Positions 42,452 to 51,951 of a stretch of 64,000 bases of DNA are shown here, in pieces. The position numbers and the translations under genes are program-made. How positions within the stretch are numbered: the first letter of the stretch is position 1; each line of letters starts with the position of its first letter. This DNA comes from Anaerolineales bacterium. GTDB taxonomy: Bacteria > Chloroflexota > Anaerolineae > Anaerolineales > Villigracilaceae. The stretch lies in contig JABTUU010000001.1 of assembly GCA_015075275.1 (NCBI GenBank), forward strand, positions 558,001 through 622,000. The letters are read 5' to 3'. The notes beneath the pieces were generated by a model. The model searched no databases. It was given only the letters and a program-made list of their open reading frames with translations, and was not told where the DNA came from.

Positions 42452-44215
42452 ATGTATCGAACACACACTTGCGGAGAATTACGCGCCAGTCACGCGGGAC
42501 AAACCGTGACTCTGGCGGGCTGGGTTAACCGCCGACGCGACCACGGCGGCGTGGCGTTTTTTGATCTGCGCGATCGCAACGGCATTGTGCAAGTCACCCT
42601 CAACCCCGATTTGCCGCAAGCGATTTTGGATGTTGTCTCGGACGTGCGCTTCGAGTGGGTTTTGCAAATCGAAGGCGTTGTGCAAGAACGCCCCGCGGGC
42701 ATGTCGAATCCCAAGATGGCGACAGGCGAGATTGAAGTCGTCGCAAAAAATGTGACTGTGCTGAATCCGTCCAAGACGCCGCCATTTATGGTCAACACCG
42801 ATAACGATTTACCCGACGAACACATGCGCTTAAAATATCGCTACATTGATCTGCGCCGCGAAAGATTAACTAACAATATGATTCTGCGTCATAAAGTCGT
42901 CAAATTTATGCGCGATTATTTGGACAAGCAAGGCTTCATTGAAATTGAAACGCCAATTATGTTCAAAGCCACGCCCGAAGGCGCAAGAGATTATCTCGTC
43001 CCCTCGCGTTTATTTCCTGGACAATTCTACGCTTTGCCACAATCTCCACAGCAGTTAAAGCAGTTACTGATGGTTGCAGGCATGGATAAATATTTCCAAA
43101 TTGCAAGATGTTTCCGCGACGAAGATCTGCGCGGCGACCGTCAGCCTGAGTTCACCCAACTTGACCTTGAGATGTCGTATGTGCATCGCGATGATGTGCT
43201 GGATTTGGTCGAAGGCTTGTTTACGGAAATGATTCCCGCCGTTGCGCCACACAAGAAGTTATTGTCCAAGCCGTGGAAGAAGATTGCGTATCGTGAAGCG
43301 ATGGAAAGATACGGCACAGACAAACCCGACTTAAGATTCGGCATGGAATTACAAGATGTGTCGGATGTTTTCGCAAAGAGCGAATTCAAAGTGTTTCAAG
43401 GCGCGTTGGAAGCGGGCGGCGTGATCAAGTGTCTCGTCGCGCCAAAATCGGCGGAGATGTCGCGTAAGGAACTCGATGCGCTCACGGAAGTAGCGAAGTC
43501 GTTTGGGGCGAAGGGAATGCCCTATTTGGCAGTGACAGGCGAGGGCGTGAAAGGAAGCGCGGCAAAGTTCTTTAAGGAAGAAGAACTCACAGCGTTGAAA
43601 GAAAAATCGGGGGCAGGAGTCGGCGATCTGATCGTCTTCTCATCAGACGCTCGCGCAGTGGTGAACAAAACGCTCGGCGGACTGCGCCTGTGGTTCCGCG
43701 ATAAATTGGATTTGGCGGATAAGACGATGATGGCGTTTGCATGGGTGGTGGATTTCCCGTTCTTTGCGTTCAACGAAGAAACGCAAACATGGGAATCGGA
43801 ACATCATCCGTTTACGATGCCAAAGATGGATGACTTGCCAAAGTTTGAAACCAACCCTGGCGAAGTTTTGTCAGATGCGTATGATATGGTTTGCAACGGC
43901 TACGAGACCGCTTCGGGTTCAATCAGGATTCATCGTCGCGATATTCAAATGAAAATGTTCCAAATGCTCGGCTTGAGCGAAGAAGATATTCAGGCAAAGT
44001 TCGGTCACATGCTCGAAGCCTTTGAATATGGCGCGCCTCCGCATGGCGGCATGGCGCCTGGCATTGATCGTTTGGTGATGTTGCTGGCGGACGAACCAAA
44101 CATCCGTGAAGTGATTGCGTTCCCAAAGAATCAAAACGGGCGCGACGTGATGGCGGATGCGCCTTCGGAAGTCGAGCCGAAGCAGTTGAAAGAGTTGCAT
44201 ATTAAGTTTGAGTAG
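42452..44215 (+). CDS. aspS: Aspartyl-tRNA synthetase, bacterial type
   Basis: 587 aa class IIb synthetase. N-terminal OB anticodon-binding domain (about 1-105, with [19 protein letters not shown]), motif 2 [18 protein letters not shown] (about 215-232), the bacterial GAD insertion (about 300-410), and motif 3 [13 protein letters not shown] near the C-terminus. AAGGAG lies 7 nt before the ATG. Preceded by an attenuator. Whether it charges only tRNA-Asp or also tRNA-Asn cannot be read with certainty; a separate AsnRS is encoded at 53418, which argues for a discriminating enzyme. Confidence 0.98.
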   Translation: MYRTHTCGELRASHAGQTVTLAGWVNRRRDHGGVAFFDLRDRNGIVQVTLNPDLPQAILDVVSDVRFEWVLQIEGVVQERPAGMSNPKMATGEIEVVAKNVTVLNPSKTPPFMVNTDNDLPDEHMRLKYRYIDLRRERLTNNMILRHKVVKFMRDYLDKQGFIEIETPIMFKATPEGARDYLVPSRLFPGQFYALPQSPQQLKQLLMVAGMDKYFQIARCFRDEDLRGDRQPEFTQLDLEMSYVHRDDVLDLVEGLFTEMIPAVAPHKKLLSKPWKKIAYREAMERYGTDKPDLRFGMELQDVSDVFAKSEFKVFQGALEAGGVIKCLVAPKSAEMSRKELDALTEVAKSFGAKGMPYLAVTGEGVKGSAAKFFKEEELTALKEKSGAGVGDLIVFSSDARAVVNKTLGGLRLWFRDKLDLADKTMMAFAWVVDFPFFAFNEETQTWESEHHPFTMPKMDDLPKFETNPGEVLSDAYDMVCNGYETASGSIRIHRRDIQMKMFQMLGLSEEDIQAKFGHMLEAFEYGAPPHGGMAPGIDRLVMLLADEPNIREVIAFPKNQNGRDVMADAPSEVEPKQLKELHIKFE

Positions 44216-44322
44216 GTTTTTTATCACAAAGGACACAAGGCTTCTTTTAAACATTATTCTTCGCGCTGCTTTGCCTGCACCGCGCGCAGGCACGCGCGTG
44301 AGGCTTTGTGGAAGGAGATCTT

Positions 44323-45129
44323 ATGACGATTCGCGTTTGTCTTGCAGGCGCAACTGGCTGGGCTGGCTCTGCTTTAGCTTATTCCTTAGCAAAAACTGAT
44401 GATATAAAACTTGTTTCAGCCGTATCGCGCACATATGCTGGAAAAAAATTAAGCGATGTACTTGCAGAACCCAATTTAGATAGTTCGATTTACGCGACGG
44501 CGCAAGAAGCATTAGCTGCAGATCCTTGTGATGTGTTTTTTGAATTCACAAAACCTGATGTAGCCAAGTCAAATATATTGGCTGCTTTAGAAAACAAATC
44601 TCACGTTGTTGTCGGGACTTCTGGTTTAACAGACGCTGATTACAAAGAGATTCGTGCGAGCGCAGAAAAAAATCAATGCGGCGTATTGGCGGTTGGCAAC
44701 TTCGCATTGACAGTTGTTTTGTTGCAGAAGTTTTCCGAAATCGCCGCAAAATTTATTCCACAATGGGAAATCATTGATTGTGCAAACGATGCAAAAAAAG
44801 ATTCTCCCAGCGGAACTGTACGCGAATTGGCATATCGTTTATCTCAGATTCGAGAATCAGAATTAACGGTGTCATTAGAAGAAACTCAAGGCGCGAAAGA
44901 AACTCGCGGTGCACGAATGACAGGTTCACAAGTGCATTCCGTTCGTTTGCCAAGTTATACAATTTCTGCTGAGGTTATTTTTGGTATGCCTGATCAAAGA
45001 TTAACAATTCGTCACGATTCAGGTACGAGCGCTCAACCTTATGTTGACGGTTCATTATTAGCAATTCGTAAAGTAAGTTCCTTTGTTGGTCTGCGTCGCG
45101 GACTTGATAGTGTGCTGGATTTAAGTTAA
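44323..45129 (+). CDS. Dihydrodipicolinate-reductase-like protein with altered catalytic His
   Basis: 268 aa from ATG 44323 (GGAAGGAG 6-7 nt upstream; a GTG at 44308 is less likely). DapB-type fold: VCLAGATGWAGSALA (NAD(P)H loop), FFEFTKPD, VVVGTSGLTD and KKDSPSGT (about residues 157-164). In standard DapB this last motif reads HHxxKxDAPSGT; here the two His positions are Ala-Asn (CANDAKKDSPSGT) while the Lys remains. It may therefore be a relative with another substrate. The gene is visibly more A/T-rich than aspS or gatA, hinting at transfer. Followed by a toxin-antitoxin-like pair. Confidence 0.8.
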   Translation: MTIRVCLAGATGWAGSALAYSLAKTDDIKLVSAVSRTYAGKKLSDVLAEPNLDSSIYATAQEALAADPCDVFFEFTKPDVAKSNILAALENKSHVVVGTSGLTDADYKEIRASAEKNQCGVLAVGNFALTVVLLQKFSEIAAKFIPQWEIIDCANDAKKDSPSGTVRELAYRLSQIRESELTVSLEETQGAKETRGARMTGSQVHSVRLPSYTISAEVIFGMPDQRLTIRHDSGTSAQPYVDGSLLAIRKVSSFVGLRRGLDSVLDLS

Positions 45130-45131
45130 GT

Positions 45132-45302
45132 AAAATAGCGAAGTTTGCATATTGCACAGATGGAGCGTTGTGGTACGAAGTAGATGGTTTCCGTTTTCCT
45201 GTTCCATTTGAAGACACAGTTGGCGCATATTTCGAGCCTGAGCACAAAGCCATTAACTTAATGCGTTGGATACGAAAGCAGTTGGAAGAAATTGAATCGT
45301 AA
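45132..45302 (+). CDS. Small protein partner of MazF-like toxin, no canonical start
   Basis: Frame open from 45111 to TAA 45300-45302. Protein-like from 45132: KIAKFAYCTDGALWYEVDGF, then RFPVPFEDTVGAYFEPEH and AINLMRWIRKQLEEIES. No ATG/GTG/TTG precedes the conserved-looking part (an AGT sits where Met would be expected); the first TTG is at 45168, within it. So either the start is non-canonical or the start codon was lost. It ends 35 bp before the MazF-type gene; an antitoxin or co-regulated role is inferred from that position only. Confidence 0.45.
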   Translation, partial: KIAKFAYCTDGALWYEVDGFRFPVPFEDTVGAYFEPEHKAINLMRWIRKQLEEIES

Positions 45303-45337
45303 CGTGAAGAGCAGCGAAAGGCGCAGAATAAAGCCAA

Positions 45338-45682
45338 ATGACGATTGAACTGGGCGCTGTGTTTTGGATTACGCCAAACGAGGCAAATGAAATCGAATCC
45401 GATCACGCACATCCTTATGTTGTGGTTCAAAACAATAAGACGGAGACAATTATTGTTTGCGCGATCACATCCAACCTGAAACGAGCGAAGTTTGTCGGCA
45501 ATGTATTACTCGAAAAAGGCGAAGCAAATTTGCCCAAGCAAAGCGTGATTGAAGCGTCAAAGATGTTCGCAATTGATAAGTCGCAATTAGGTGAGTGCAT
45601 TGGAGCATTGACGGAGCAAAGAATTAATGAAGTGTTGGCTGGAATAAGTTTTATGGAAACTATGACTCAACGCTACGAATGA
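45338..45682 (+). CDS. PemK/MazF-type endoribonuclease toxin family protein
   Basis: 114 aa. SH3-like MazF fold: GAVFWITPNEANEIESDHAHPYVVVQNN, IIVCAITSNLKRAKFVGNVLL (MazF S/T-S-N loop), NLPKQSVIEASKMFAIDKSQL and a closing helix. The usual R-P-V-(L/V)-V-V motif reads HPYVVVQNN. Toxins of this family cut mRNA; the partner antitoxin normally lies directly upstream, where only the odd small frame at 45132 exists. Its A/T-rich composition matches the gene before it. Confidence 0.82.
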   Translation: MTIELGAVFWITPNEANEIESDHAHPYVVVQNNKTETIIVCAITSNLKRAKFVGNVLLEKGEANLPKQSVIEASKMFAIDKSQLGECIGALTEQRINEVLAGISFMETMTQRYE

Positions 45683-45690
45683 GATCAATT

Positions 45691-45759
45691 AACCGCTAAG
45701 AGCGCGAAGAACACAAAGAATTACAGGTTTTCTTGGCGGACTTTGCGAACTTCGCGGTT
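45691..45759. repeat. Imperfect inverted repeat AACCGC...GCGGTT upstream of gatC
   Basis: AACCGCTAAGAGCGCGAAGA at the left end and TTTGCGAACTTCGCGGTT at the right end are inverted relatives (the latter reads AACCGCGAAGTTCGCAAA on the other strand). A small MITE-like dispersed repeat; gatC begins 31 bp later. Confidence 0.5.
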
Positions 45760-45789
45760 CAAAAGTTTTTTAGCAACAAAGAGGCTTTT

Positions 45790-46086
45790 ATGTCAACAAT
45801 AGATACAAAAACGGTTAAACACATTGCAAATTTAGTCCGCCTCGGAATCTCCGACGAGGAGACGCAAACCTTCAGCGGACAATTCTCGTCCATCATTGAG
45901 CATTTCACCATGCTCAATGAAGTGAACACCGACGATATTCCGTCCGCTTCAGATTTCACCAATGCGGAAAATGTATTGCGCGAGGACGTTGTGCAACCGT
46001 CTATGAGCCGCGAGGAATTTTTGAAAAACGCGCCGCTGTCCGAGCGCGGCTATGTCAAGGTATTGACGGTTTTGGGAGAGGGATAA
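45790..46086 (+). CDS. gatC: Asp/Glu-tRNA amidotransferase subunit C
   Basis: 98 aa from ATG 45790 (AAAGAGG upstream). Typical GatC: VKHIANLVRLGISDEE, FSGQFSSIIEHFTMLNEV, then LREDVVQPSMSREEFLKNAP. Stabilises the GatA-GatB complex that converts Glu-tRNA-Gln (or Asp-tRNA-Asn) to the amide form. As AsnRS is present, the main task here is probably Gln-tRNA. First gene of gatC-gatA-(HNH)-gatB. Confidence 0.95.
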   Translation: MSTIDTKTVKHIANLVRLGISDEETQTFSGQFSSIIEHFTMLNEVNTDDIPSASDFTNAENVLREDVVQPSMSREEFLKNAPLSERGYVKVLTVLGEG

Positions 46087-46154
46087 TTAAGGAAACAGGA
46101 AATAGCAGAAAAACCATTCCTCATTCACTATCCCCTTCATTATTAATCTAACCT

Positions 46155-47615
46155 ATGGAACTCACAAACCTCACTGTCAGAGAAGCCCACGAACTTCTCA
46201 AAATAAAAAAAATCTCCAGCGTGGAGTTGACTCAAGCGACTCTCAACCGCATCCGCGACACGGACTCAAAAATTAAATCATATATCACCGTTACGGATGA
46301 ATTGGCTTTGCAACAAGCGCGTCGCGCCGACGAACGCCTCGCCAAAGGTGAAAACATCACGCCGCTAACGGGCGTTCCCTATTCGCTGAAAGACAGCCTT
46401 TCCACGCGCAGCGTACGCACAACCTGCGCTTCCAAAATTTTGGAAGATTATGTTCCGCAATATAACGCCACAGTCGTGGATAAACTCAACGACGCGGGCG
46501 CTGTCTTGCTCGGCAAAACGAACATGGATGAATTCGGCATGGGTTCGTCTTGCGAAAACTCTGCTTTTTTCAATACGCATAATCCGTGGAATTTGAATCA
46601 TGTGGCAGGCGGATCGAGCGGCGGCGCGGCGGCAGCGGTTGCAGCTGGGATGGGCGCGTTTTCCATCGGCGAAGACACGGGCGGCTCGGTGCGTATGCCC
46701 GCTGCCTTCTGCGGCGTAACGGGACTCAAGCCGACCTACGGACGCGTCTCGCGTTACGGCGTAATTTCTCTCGCCTCTTCTTTCGATTGCGTCGGACCGT
46801 TAGCGCGCAACGCTTACGATTGCGCCCTCGTTCTCGAAGCCATCGCAGGTCACGACTCGCACGACAGCACGACCTATCAAGAAAAAGTTCCGCAGTACGC
46901 CGCGAACCTTAACAAATCTATTGAGAAGATGCGGATTGGAATCCCGAAAGAATACTTTGTCGCAGGCATGGACGCGGGCGTTGAATCCGCTTTGCAGGAA
47001 GCGATTCGTCAACTGGAAAAACTTGGCGCGGAAATACGCGAAGTCTCGCTGCCGCACACGCAATACGGCTTGCCCGTTTATTATCTTTTGCAAGTCGCCG
47101 AAGCGAGTTCTAACCTCGCGCGCTTCGACGGAATGCGCTTCGGTATGTCTGTTTCTAAGAACGCGCAGGACTCGCTCGACATCTACTTGCAAACGCGGCG
47201 CGATGGATTCGGCGACGAAGTCAAGCGCAGGATTATGCTTGGCGCATACGCTTTATCCGCTGGCTATTACGACGCATATTATTTGAAGGCGCAAAAAACG
47301 CGCACGCTTCTTCGTCGGGACTTTGAAACTGCTTTTGCTTCCTGCGACATTCTGCTCGCCCCGACCAGCCCGATGCCCGCTTTCAAACTCGGCGAAAAAA
47401 TAAACGACCCGTTAGCGATGTACCTCTCGGATGTTTGCACTGTCTCGACCAACCCTGCGGGCGTGCCAGCGTTGACCGTCCCATGCGGATTCTCGAACAA
47501 TTTGCCCGTCGGGATGCAACTCATCGGCAAGCATTTAGACGAGCAGACTCTCTTCCAAGTCGCGCATGCCTATCAACAAGAGACGGATTGGCATGAGAGG
47601 CTTCCGTCTCTTTGA
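46155..47615 (+). CDS. gatA: Asp/Glu-tRNA amidotransferase subunit A
   Basis: 486 aa amidase. The Ser-cisSer-Lys triad is visible: Lys in PYSLKDS (about 78), then [36 protein letters not shown] with the two serines (about 153 and 177). [13 protein letters not shown] is the GatA-specific loop. Supplies ammonia from glutamine to GatB. It sits 68 bp after gatC and 21 bp before an HNH nuclease gene that interrupts the usual A-B order. Confidence 0.97.
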   Translation: MELTNLTVREAHELLKIKKISSVELTQATLNRIRDTDSKIKSYITVTDELALQQARRADERLAKGENITPLTGVPYSLKDSLSTRSVRTTCASKILEDYVPQYNATVVDKLNDAGAVLLGKTNMDEFGMGSSCENSAFFNTHNPWNLNHVAGGSSGGAAAAVAAGMGAFSIGEDTGGSVRMPAAFCGVTGLKPTYGRVSRYGVISLASSFDCVGPLARNAYDCALVLEAIAGHDSHDSTTYQEKVPQYAANLNKSIEKMRIGIPKEYFVAGMDAGVESALQEAIRQLEKLGAEIREVSLPHTQYGLPVYYLLQVAEASSNLARFDGMRFGMSVSKNAQDSLDIYLQTRRDGFGDEVKRRIMLGAYALSAGYYDAYYLKAQKTRTLLRRDFETAFASCDILLAPTSPMPAFKLGEKINDPLAMYLSDVCTVSTNPAGVPALTVPCGFSNNLPVGMQLIGKHLDEQTLFQVAHAYQQETDWHERLPSL

Positions 47616-47636
47616 TATTGACAAGGGATAATCGAA

Positions 47637-48455
47637 ATGAATGAAAGTACAAACATAACCGCAGAATTGTGGAGAGGGATTTTACAAGATAGAGAAATTT
47701 CCACTGAGCCAGTAGTCCAAATCCTGTCTTTTCTATTTAACTCAGATGGTTACGGTGCTTCTGCTGGGGAGCTTGCTTTTGCGCTTAACTATAAACATCA
47801 TGCTCCGCTCAATAGAATTATCCCTGATTTCTCAAAGCGTATCCTAAAGAAATATCCATTTATAGATCCGCCGCATCGAAAAAATGGGACAATTCGATAT
47901 TGGCATATCCCATTTCTAGGCGCTGATAGCACAGATGGCTTTGTTTGGATTTTGCGCCCAGAATTGGCAGAGGCATTACCTCAGGCTTTTAAAAGTATCC
48001 GTAAGGAAAGAAAGTTCACAATTCTTCAAGAAATAGAAAATTTAAAGGATTCCTACGAAAGGCTCCAAGAAACAACACGAGAAGATGTTATTCAAAGTCG
48101 TATAGGGCAAGGACAATTTAGAACATTGTTAATTGGCTATTGGCAAAGTTGCTCAGTAAGTAATTGTATACAGTTTGAAATACTCAAAGCGTCGCACATT
48201 AAGCCCTGGCGACTCTCGACAAATGAAGAAAGATTAGATGTCTTCAATGGTTTATTACTTCTCCCTAATTTAGACACCTGCTTCGATTCGGGACTCATCA
48301 GTTTTGAAGATAATGGGAACATACTCATTTCAAGCAGATTGAGCGAAATATCACTTTTGCAACTCGGTTTAAATCCAAACATGAGGTTAAAAAGAGTGGA
48401 ACAAAAGCACAAAGAATATTTACGCTTTCATCGCGAGAAAATTTTCCGCCCTTGA
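47637..48455 (+). CDS. HNH endonuclease inserted between gatA and gatB
   Basis: 272 aa. The C-terminal third is an HNH module: GQGQFRTLLIGYW, CSVSNC (zinc/structural Cys pair), ILKASHIKPW (the His of the motif), ERLDVFNGLLLLPNLDTCFD (Asn) and a terminal FDSGLISFEDNG, the pattern of restriction-like HNH proteins. The N-terminal 150 residues look like a helical DNA-recognition region (SAGELAFALNY). Composition is more A/T-rich than the flanking gat genes, suggesting acquisition. Same strand, gaps of 21 and 43 bp, so it is read with the operon. Confidence 0.85.
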   Translation: MNESTNITAELWRGILQDREISTEPVVQILSFLFNSDGYGASAGELAFALNYKHHAPLNRIIPDFSKRILKKYPFIDPPHRKNGTIRYWHIPFLGADSTDGFVWILRPELAEALPQAFKSIRKERKFTILQEIENLKDSYERLQETTREDVIQSRIGQGQFRTLLIGYWQSCSVSNCIQFEILKASHIKPWRLSTNEERLDVFNGLLLLPNLDTCFDSGLISFEDNGNILISSRLSEISLLQLGLNPNMRLKRVEQKHKEYLRFHREKIFRP

Positions 48456-48498
48456 TGCAAGCAACTATCAAACCATACAACTACGAGACTAATTAACT

Positions 48499-49938
48499 AT
48501 GAAATACGAACCCGTTATTGGACTTGAAATTCACGCCGAGTTGTTGACTAACTCCAAAATGTTTTGCGGCTGCAGCGCCGACCACGCCTCCGCATCCGAG
48601 CCGAACGTCAATATCTGCCCAACGTGCGCGGGACTGCCTGGCGCTCTGCCTGTTGCCAATAAAAAAGCAGTCGAACTCGCCGCGCTGGTCGGGTTGGCGC
48701 TGAATTGCTCCATCAACAAGCGCAGCGCCTTTGCCCGAAAAAATTATTATTATCCCGATCTGCCGAAGGGTTATCAAATTTCGCAATTTGATTTTCCGAT
48801 TGCCGAAAAGGGCTGGTTAGAAGTCAATGCTGATGAAAAGAATCAGCTCAAAGTTCGCGTGAGACGCGCCCACATCGAAGAAGATACCGCTAAATTAACT
48901 CACGAAAAAAATTACGCGCTGGTGGATTTCAATCGTTCGGGCGTGCCGTTGCTTGAAATCGTCTCCGAGCCTGATATGCGTACCGTCGAAGCCGCACTGG
49001 ATTATGCAACAAAAATTCGCGCCATCTTGCGTTATCTCGGCGTGAATTCTGGCGATATGGAAAAAGGCGTTCTGCGTTTTGAAGCCAACATTTCTGTGCG
49101 CCCCGTCGACAGCGATGAATTGCGAAAAAGAACCGAAATCAAAAACTTGAATAGTTTTCGCGCGCTCGTCCGCGCTTCACAATATGAGATCGAACGTCAA
49201 ATCAAAATTTACGAAAGCGGCGGAACGGTCGAGCAGGAGACATTGGGCTGGGATGATGCACGCGGCGTGACGATCAGCCAAAGGTCGAAAGAAGACGCGC
49301 ATGACTATCGCTACTTTCCCGAACCCGATTTGCCGCCGCTCAATCTATCGGATGAATGGATTCAGTCTATTCGAGAGCAACTGCCCGAATTACCCGAAGC
49401 GAAAACCGCGCGCTTCATGGCGGACTTTGCGTTGACACCGTCCGAAGCGCGTTTGCTTACATCCGAGCTTTCGCTGGCTAATTATTTTGAAGAAGCCGTT
49501 CGTCATGCCAAGAGTTCGCCGAAGACCGTCAGCGCGTGGATTGCGGGCGAGTTCATGCGTAACCTGAATGAGCGCAACGCGCAACCAGTCGCCGTGCCAG
49601 CCGAGTCGCTGGCGCAAATAGTGGATATGGTCGCGGATAAGGTTATCGGCGCGAGTGCGGGCAAAACGGTGTTGACCGAATTGTTCGAGCGCGGCGGCGA
49701 TCCCGCGCAAATCGTCAAAGAAAAAGGGCTGGCACAAATTTCAGACGAAGGTTTTATTCAAGAAATCGTCGCGAAAATTTTGGACGATAATCCGTCCGAA
49801 ATTGAAAAATATCACGCGGGCAAAGAGACGTTGCTGCAGTGGTTTGTCGGTCAGGCGGCGCGCGCCACCAAAGGCAAAGCCGATCCCGTGCTGACGAAAG
49901 AGTTGACGTTGAAAGGCTTGGAGGAACGCAGGAAGTAA
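48499..49938 (+). CDS. gatB: Asp/Glu-tRNA amidotransferase subunit B
   Basis: 479 aa. Catalytic cradle domain with YEPVIGLEIHAELLTNSKMF, CSADHASASEPNVNICPTC (zinc-type Cys pairs), RKNYYYPDLPKGYQISQFD and EIKNLNSFRAL; C-terminal helical and YqeY-like domains bind tRNA (EFMRNLNER, KVIGASAGKTVL). Kinase/amidase subunit acting on misacylated tRNA, fed by GatA. Confidence 0.97.
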   Translation: MKYEPVIGLEIHAELLTNSKMFCGCSADHASASEPNVNICPTCAGLPGALPVANKKAVELAALVGLALNCSINKRSAFARKNYYYPDLPKGYQISQFDFPIAEKGWLEVNADEKNQLKVRVRRAHIEEDTAKLTHEKNYALVDFNRSGVPLLEIVSEPDMRTVEAALDYATKIRAILRYLGVNSGDMEKGVLRFEANISVRPVDSDELRKRTEIKNLNSFRALVRASQYEIERQIKIYESGGTVEQETLGWDDARGVTISQRSKEDAHDYRYFPEPDLPPLNLSDEWIQSIREQLPELPEAKTARFMADFALTPSEARLLTSELSLANYFEEAVRHAKSSPKTVSAWIAGEFMRNLNERNAQPVAVPAESLAQIVDMVADKVIGASAGKTVLTELFERGGDPAQIVKEKGLAQISDEGFIQEIVAKILDDNPSEIEKYHAGKETLLQWFVGQAARATKGKADPVLTKELTLKGLEERRK

Positions 49939-50251
49939 ATATATCGCTTCGAAACGCTCTTTAATTTACGGCGAAGAATTTCCACGCTTATCTCGGAGAC
50001 CCTTCGCTAGCGCTCATAGAAGCGATTATTGACTGATATTTCTAAAATCAAAAAGCGAGATAACTCTCATGTTGTTTTTTGATTCGCCTTTTCTATCGAC
50101 TCTTGACGATGATGTTCGTCGGTGGGCGTTTTTGTCTTACATGATCCGATGCACATCGCGTTAAATCTGATGTCCCCCTGCTTTAAGGCGCGGCGGCGAA
50201 ATGCGGAGTACAATAATAGAGCATAATTCATTTTATCCACAGGAGGAGAGC
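49939..50251. other. Spacer between gatB and the KstD-like gene
   Basis: No gene seen. It holds a copy of the TGAGCG.TAGCGAAG dispersed repeat (49996-50016, inverted), an A/T-rich hairpin near 50048-50083 (AATCAAAAA with TTTTTGATT) that may end the gat transcript, and a TACAAT (50209-50214) about 38 bp before the next ATG with no obvious -35. Confidence 0.45.
49996..50016. repeat. Second copy of the dispersed TGAGCG.TAGCGAAG repeat
   Basis: The complement reads TGAGCGCTAGCGAAGGGTCTC, versus TGAGCGTTAGCGAAGAGTCTC at 7882-7902 (19/21 identical). Confidence 0.6.
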
Positions 50252-51940
50252 ATGGCGAATTGGGATCACATTGTTGAAGCGCTTGTCGTTGGGACAGGCG
50301 GCGGGGGAATGACCGCCGCGTTGGTTGCAAAGCAAGCAGGGCTGGACGTATTGTTAGTCGAGAAATCGGAATACTACGGCGGCTCTACCGCGCTCTCAGG
50401 CGGCGGACTGTGGGTGCCGAATAACTATCTGTTACAGCGCGATGGCTTGGAAGACTCGCCTGAAAAAGCGCGCACCTATTTGCAGCATACGGTTGGGAAA
50501 CGCACTTCGCAAGCCTTACAAGACGCTTATATCGAAAACGCTCCTGAAATGGTTAAATACCTAGTCGGTAATTCGCGCGTGCGTTTTCATCGTTCAAAAG
50601 GATACGCCGACTACTACGCAGAACGTCCCGGCGGCATGGCGGACGGACGCGCTATCGAAGGCTCGCCGTTCAACGGCGCCAAACTCGGCGAAGACTTCAA
50701 GCAAATGCGCCCGACAGGGCTTAAGATTCCAGCCGGCATGGCGTTTACCGCCAGCGAATATAACAAGATCGGTATGATCATACCCACTTGGGCGGGCAAA
50801 TGGATGGCGCTCAAGATCGGCGTGCGCACCTTATTTAATATGCTTATGGGAATCAAATTGCTGGCGTTGGGTCAAGCGCTCGTTGCGCGCTTGCGGCTCT
50901 CGCTCAAAGATGAAAACATTCCTATCTGGCTGAATACGCCGCTCACTGATATCGTCATGGAAAATGACGTTTGCGTAGGCGTTGTCGTTGAGAAAGACGG
51001 CAGACCGTTCCGGATTCGTGCGACGAAAGGCGTTGTGCTGGCGGCAGGTGGATTCGATCATAATCAAACGATGCGCGAGAAATACCAAAAAGCGCCGGTT
51101 CATCATGAGTGGAGTTCGGGCAACCCCGCCAACACTGGCGACGCCATTCAATTGGGGATGAAGATCGGCGCGAAAACCGACCTGCTTGACGATGCCTGGT
51201 GGGGACCTTCGAGTATGACGCCCGACGGCTCGGTGATGTTCCATGTGGGCGAGCGCTCTCATCCGGGCGGCATTATCGTTAACGCGGCGGGCAAACGCTT
51301 TACGAATGAATCCGCTTCGTATGTTGACGTGGTGCATGCCATGTATGAGAAGCACAGCGCTGAGGTCCCACACGTTCCTGCGACGTTCATCATGGATAAC
51401 CGTTCTCGCAATACTTATATGTTCGGTTCGCTTTTCCCGATGCAGCCTATCCCCGAAGAATATTTCACGAGCGGATATTTCAAACGCGGCGACACGATTG
51501 AAGAGTTGGCGCAACAATGCGGTATAGACCCGAAGGCGCTCGCTGAAACGATAGTGCGCTTCAATCGGTTTGCGCGCAACGGCGTGGATGAGGATTTCCA
51601 TCGCGGCGACGGCGCCTATGATCGCTATTACGGCGACCCAACCGTCAAACCGAATCCCTGTCTGGCTCCCCTTGAAACGCCGCCGTTCTATGCGGTAACG
51701 ATGGTAGCGGGCGATCTGGGCACGAAAGGCGGGCTTGTAATGGATGAGCATGCGCGCGTATTGCGTGAAGACGGTTCGTTCATTCCGGGTTTGTATGTGG
51801 CAGGCAACAGTTCCGCTTCGGTGATGGGTAATTCGTACCCCGGCGCGGGCAGCACCATCGGTCCGGCGATGACGTTCGGTTATATCGCCGCGAAAGATAT
51901 TGCCGGCGGCAAGATTCGTCCGGTTGGCAAATTGCCGTAG
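50252..51940 (+). CDS. FAD-dependent 3-ketosteroid-dehydrogenase-like flavoprotein
   Basis: 562 aa from ATG 50252 (AGGAGGA upstream). FAD_binding_2 fold: ALVVGTGGGGMTAALVAKQAG, LLVEKSEYYGGSTALSGGG near the N-terminus and the C-terminal PGLYVAGNSSASVMGNSYPG and AGSTIGPAMTFGYIAAKDI, which match 3-ketosteroid delta-1-dehydrogenases (Tyr of SYPG and following Gly are the active-site pair in KstD). A fumarate-reductase-like role on another substrate is also possible; no other steroid-pathway gene is near. Followed 11 bp later by a Crp/Fnr regulator that may control it. Confidence 0.82.
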   Translation: MANWDHIVEALVVGTGGGGMTAALVAKQAGLDVLLVEKSEYYGGSTALSGGGLWVPNNYLLQRDGLEDSPEKARTYLQHTVGKRTSQALQDAYIENAPEMVKYLVGNSRVRFHRSKGYADYYAERPGGMADGRAIEGSPFNGAKLGEDFKQMRPTGLKIPAGMAFTASEYNKIGMIIPTWAGKWMALKIGVRTLFNMLMGIKLLALGQALVARLRLSLKDENIPIWLNTPLTDIVMENDVCVGVVVEKDGRPFRIRATKGVVLAAGGFDHNQTMREKYQKAPVHHEWSSGNPANTGDAIQLGMKIGAKTDLLDDAWWGPSSMTPDGSVMFHVGERSHPGGIIVNAAGKRFTNESASYVDVVHAMYEKHSAEVPHVPATFIMDNRSRNTYMFGSLFPMQPIPEEYFTSGYFKRGDTIEELAQQCGIDPKALAETIVRFNRFARNGVDEDFHRGDGAYDRYYGDPTVKPNPCLAPLETPPFYAVTMVAGDLGTKGGLVMDEHARVLREDGSFIPGLYVAGNSSASVMGNSYPGAGSTIGPAMTFGYIAAKDIAGGKIRPVGKLP

Positions 51941-51951
51941 GGCGCCCGGTT

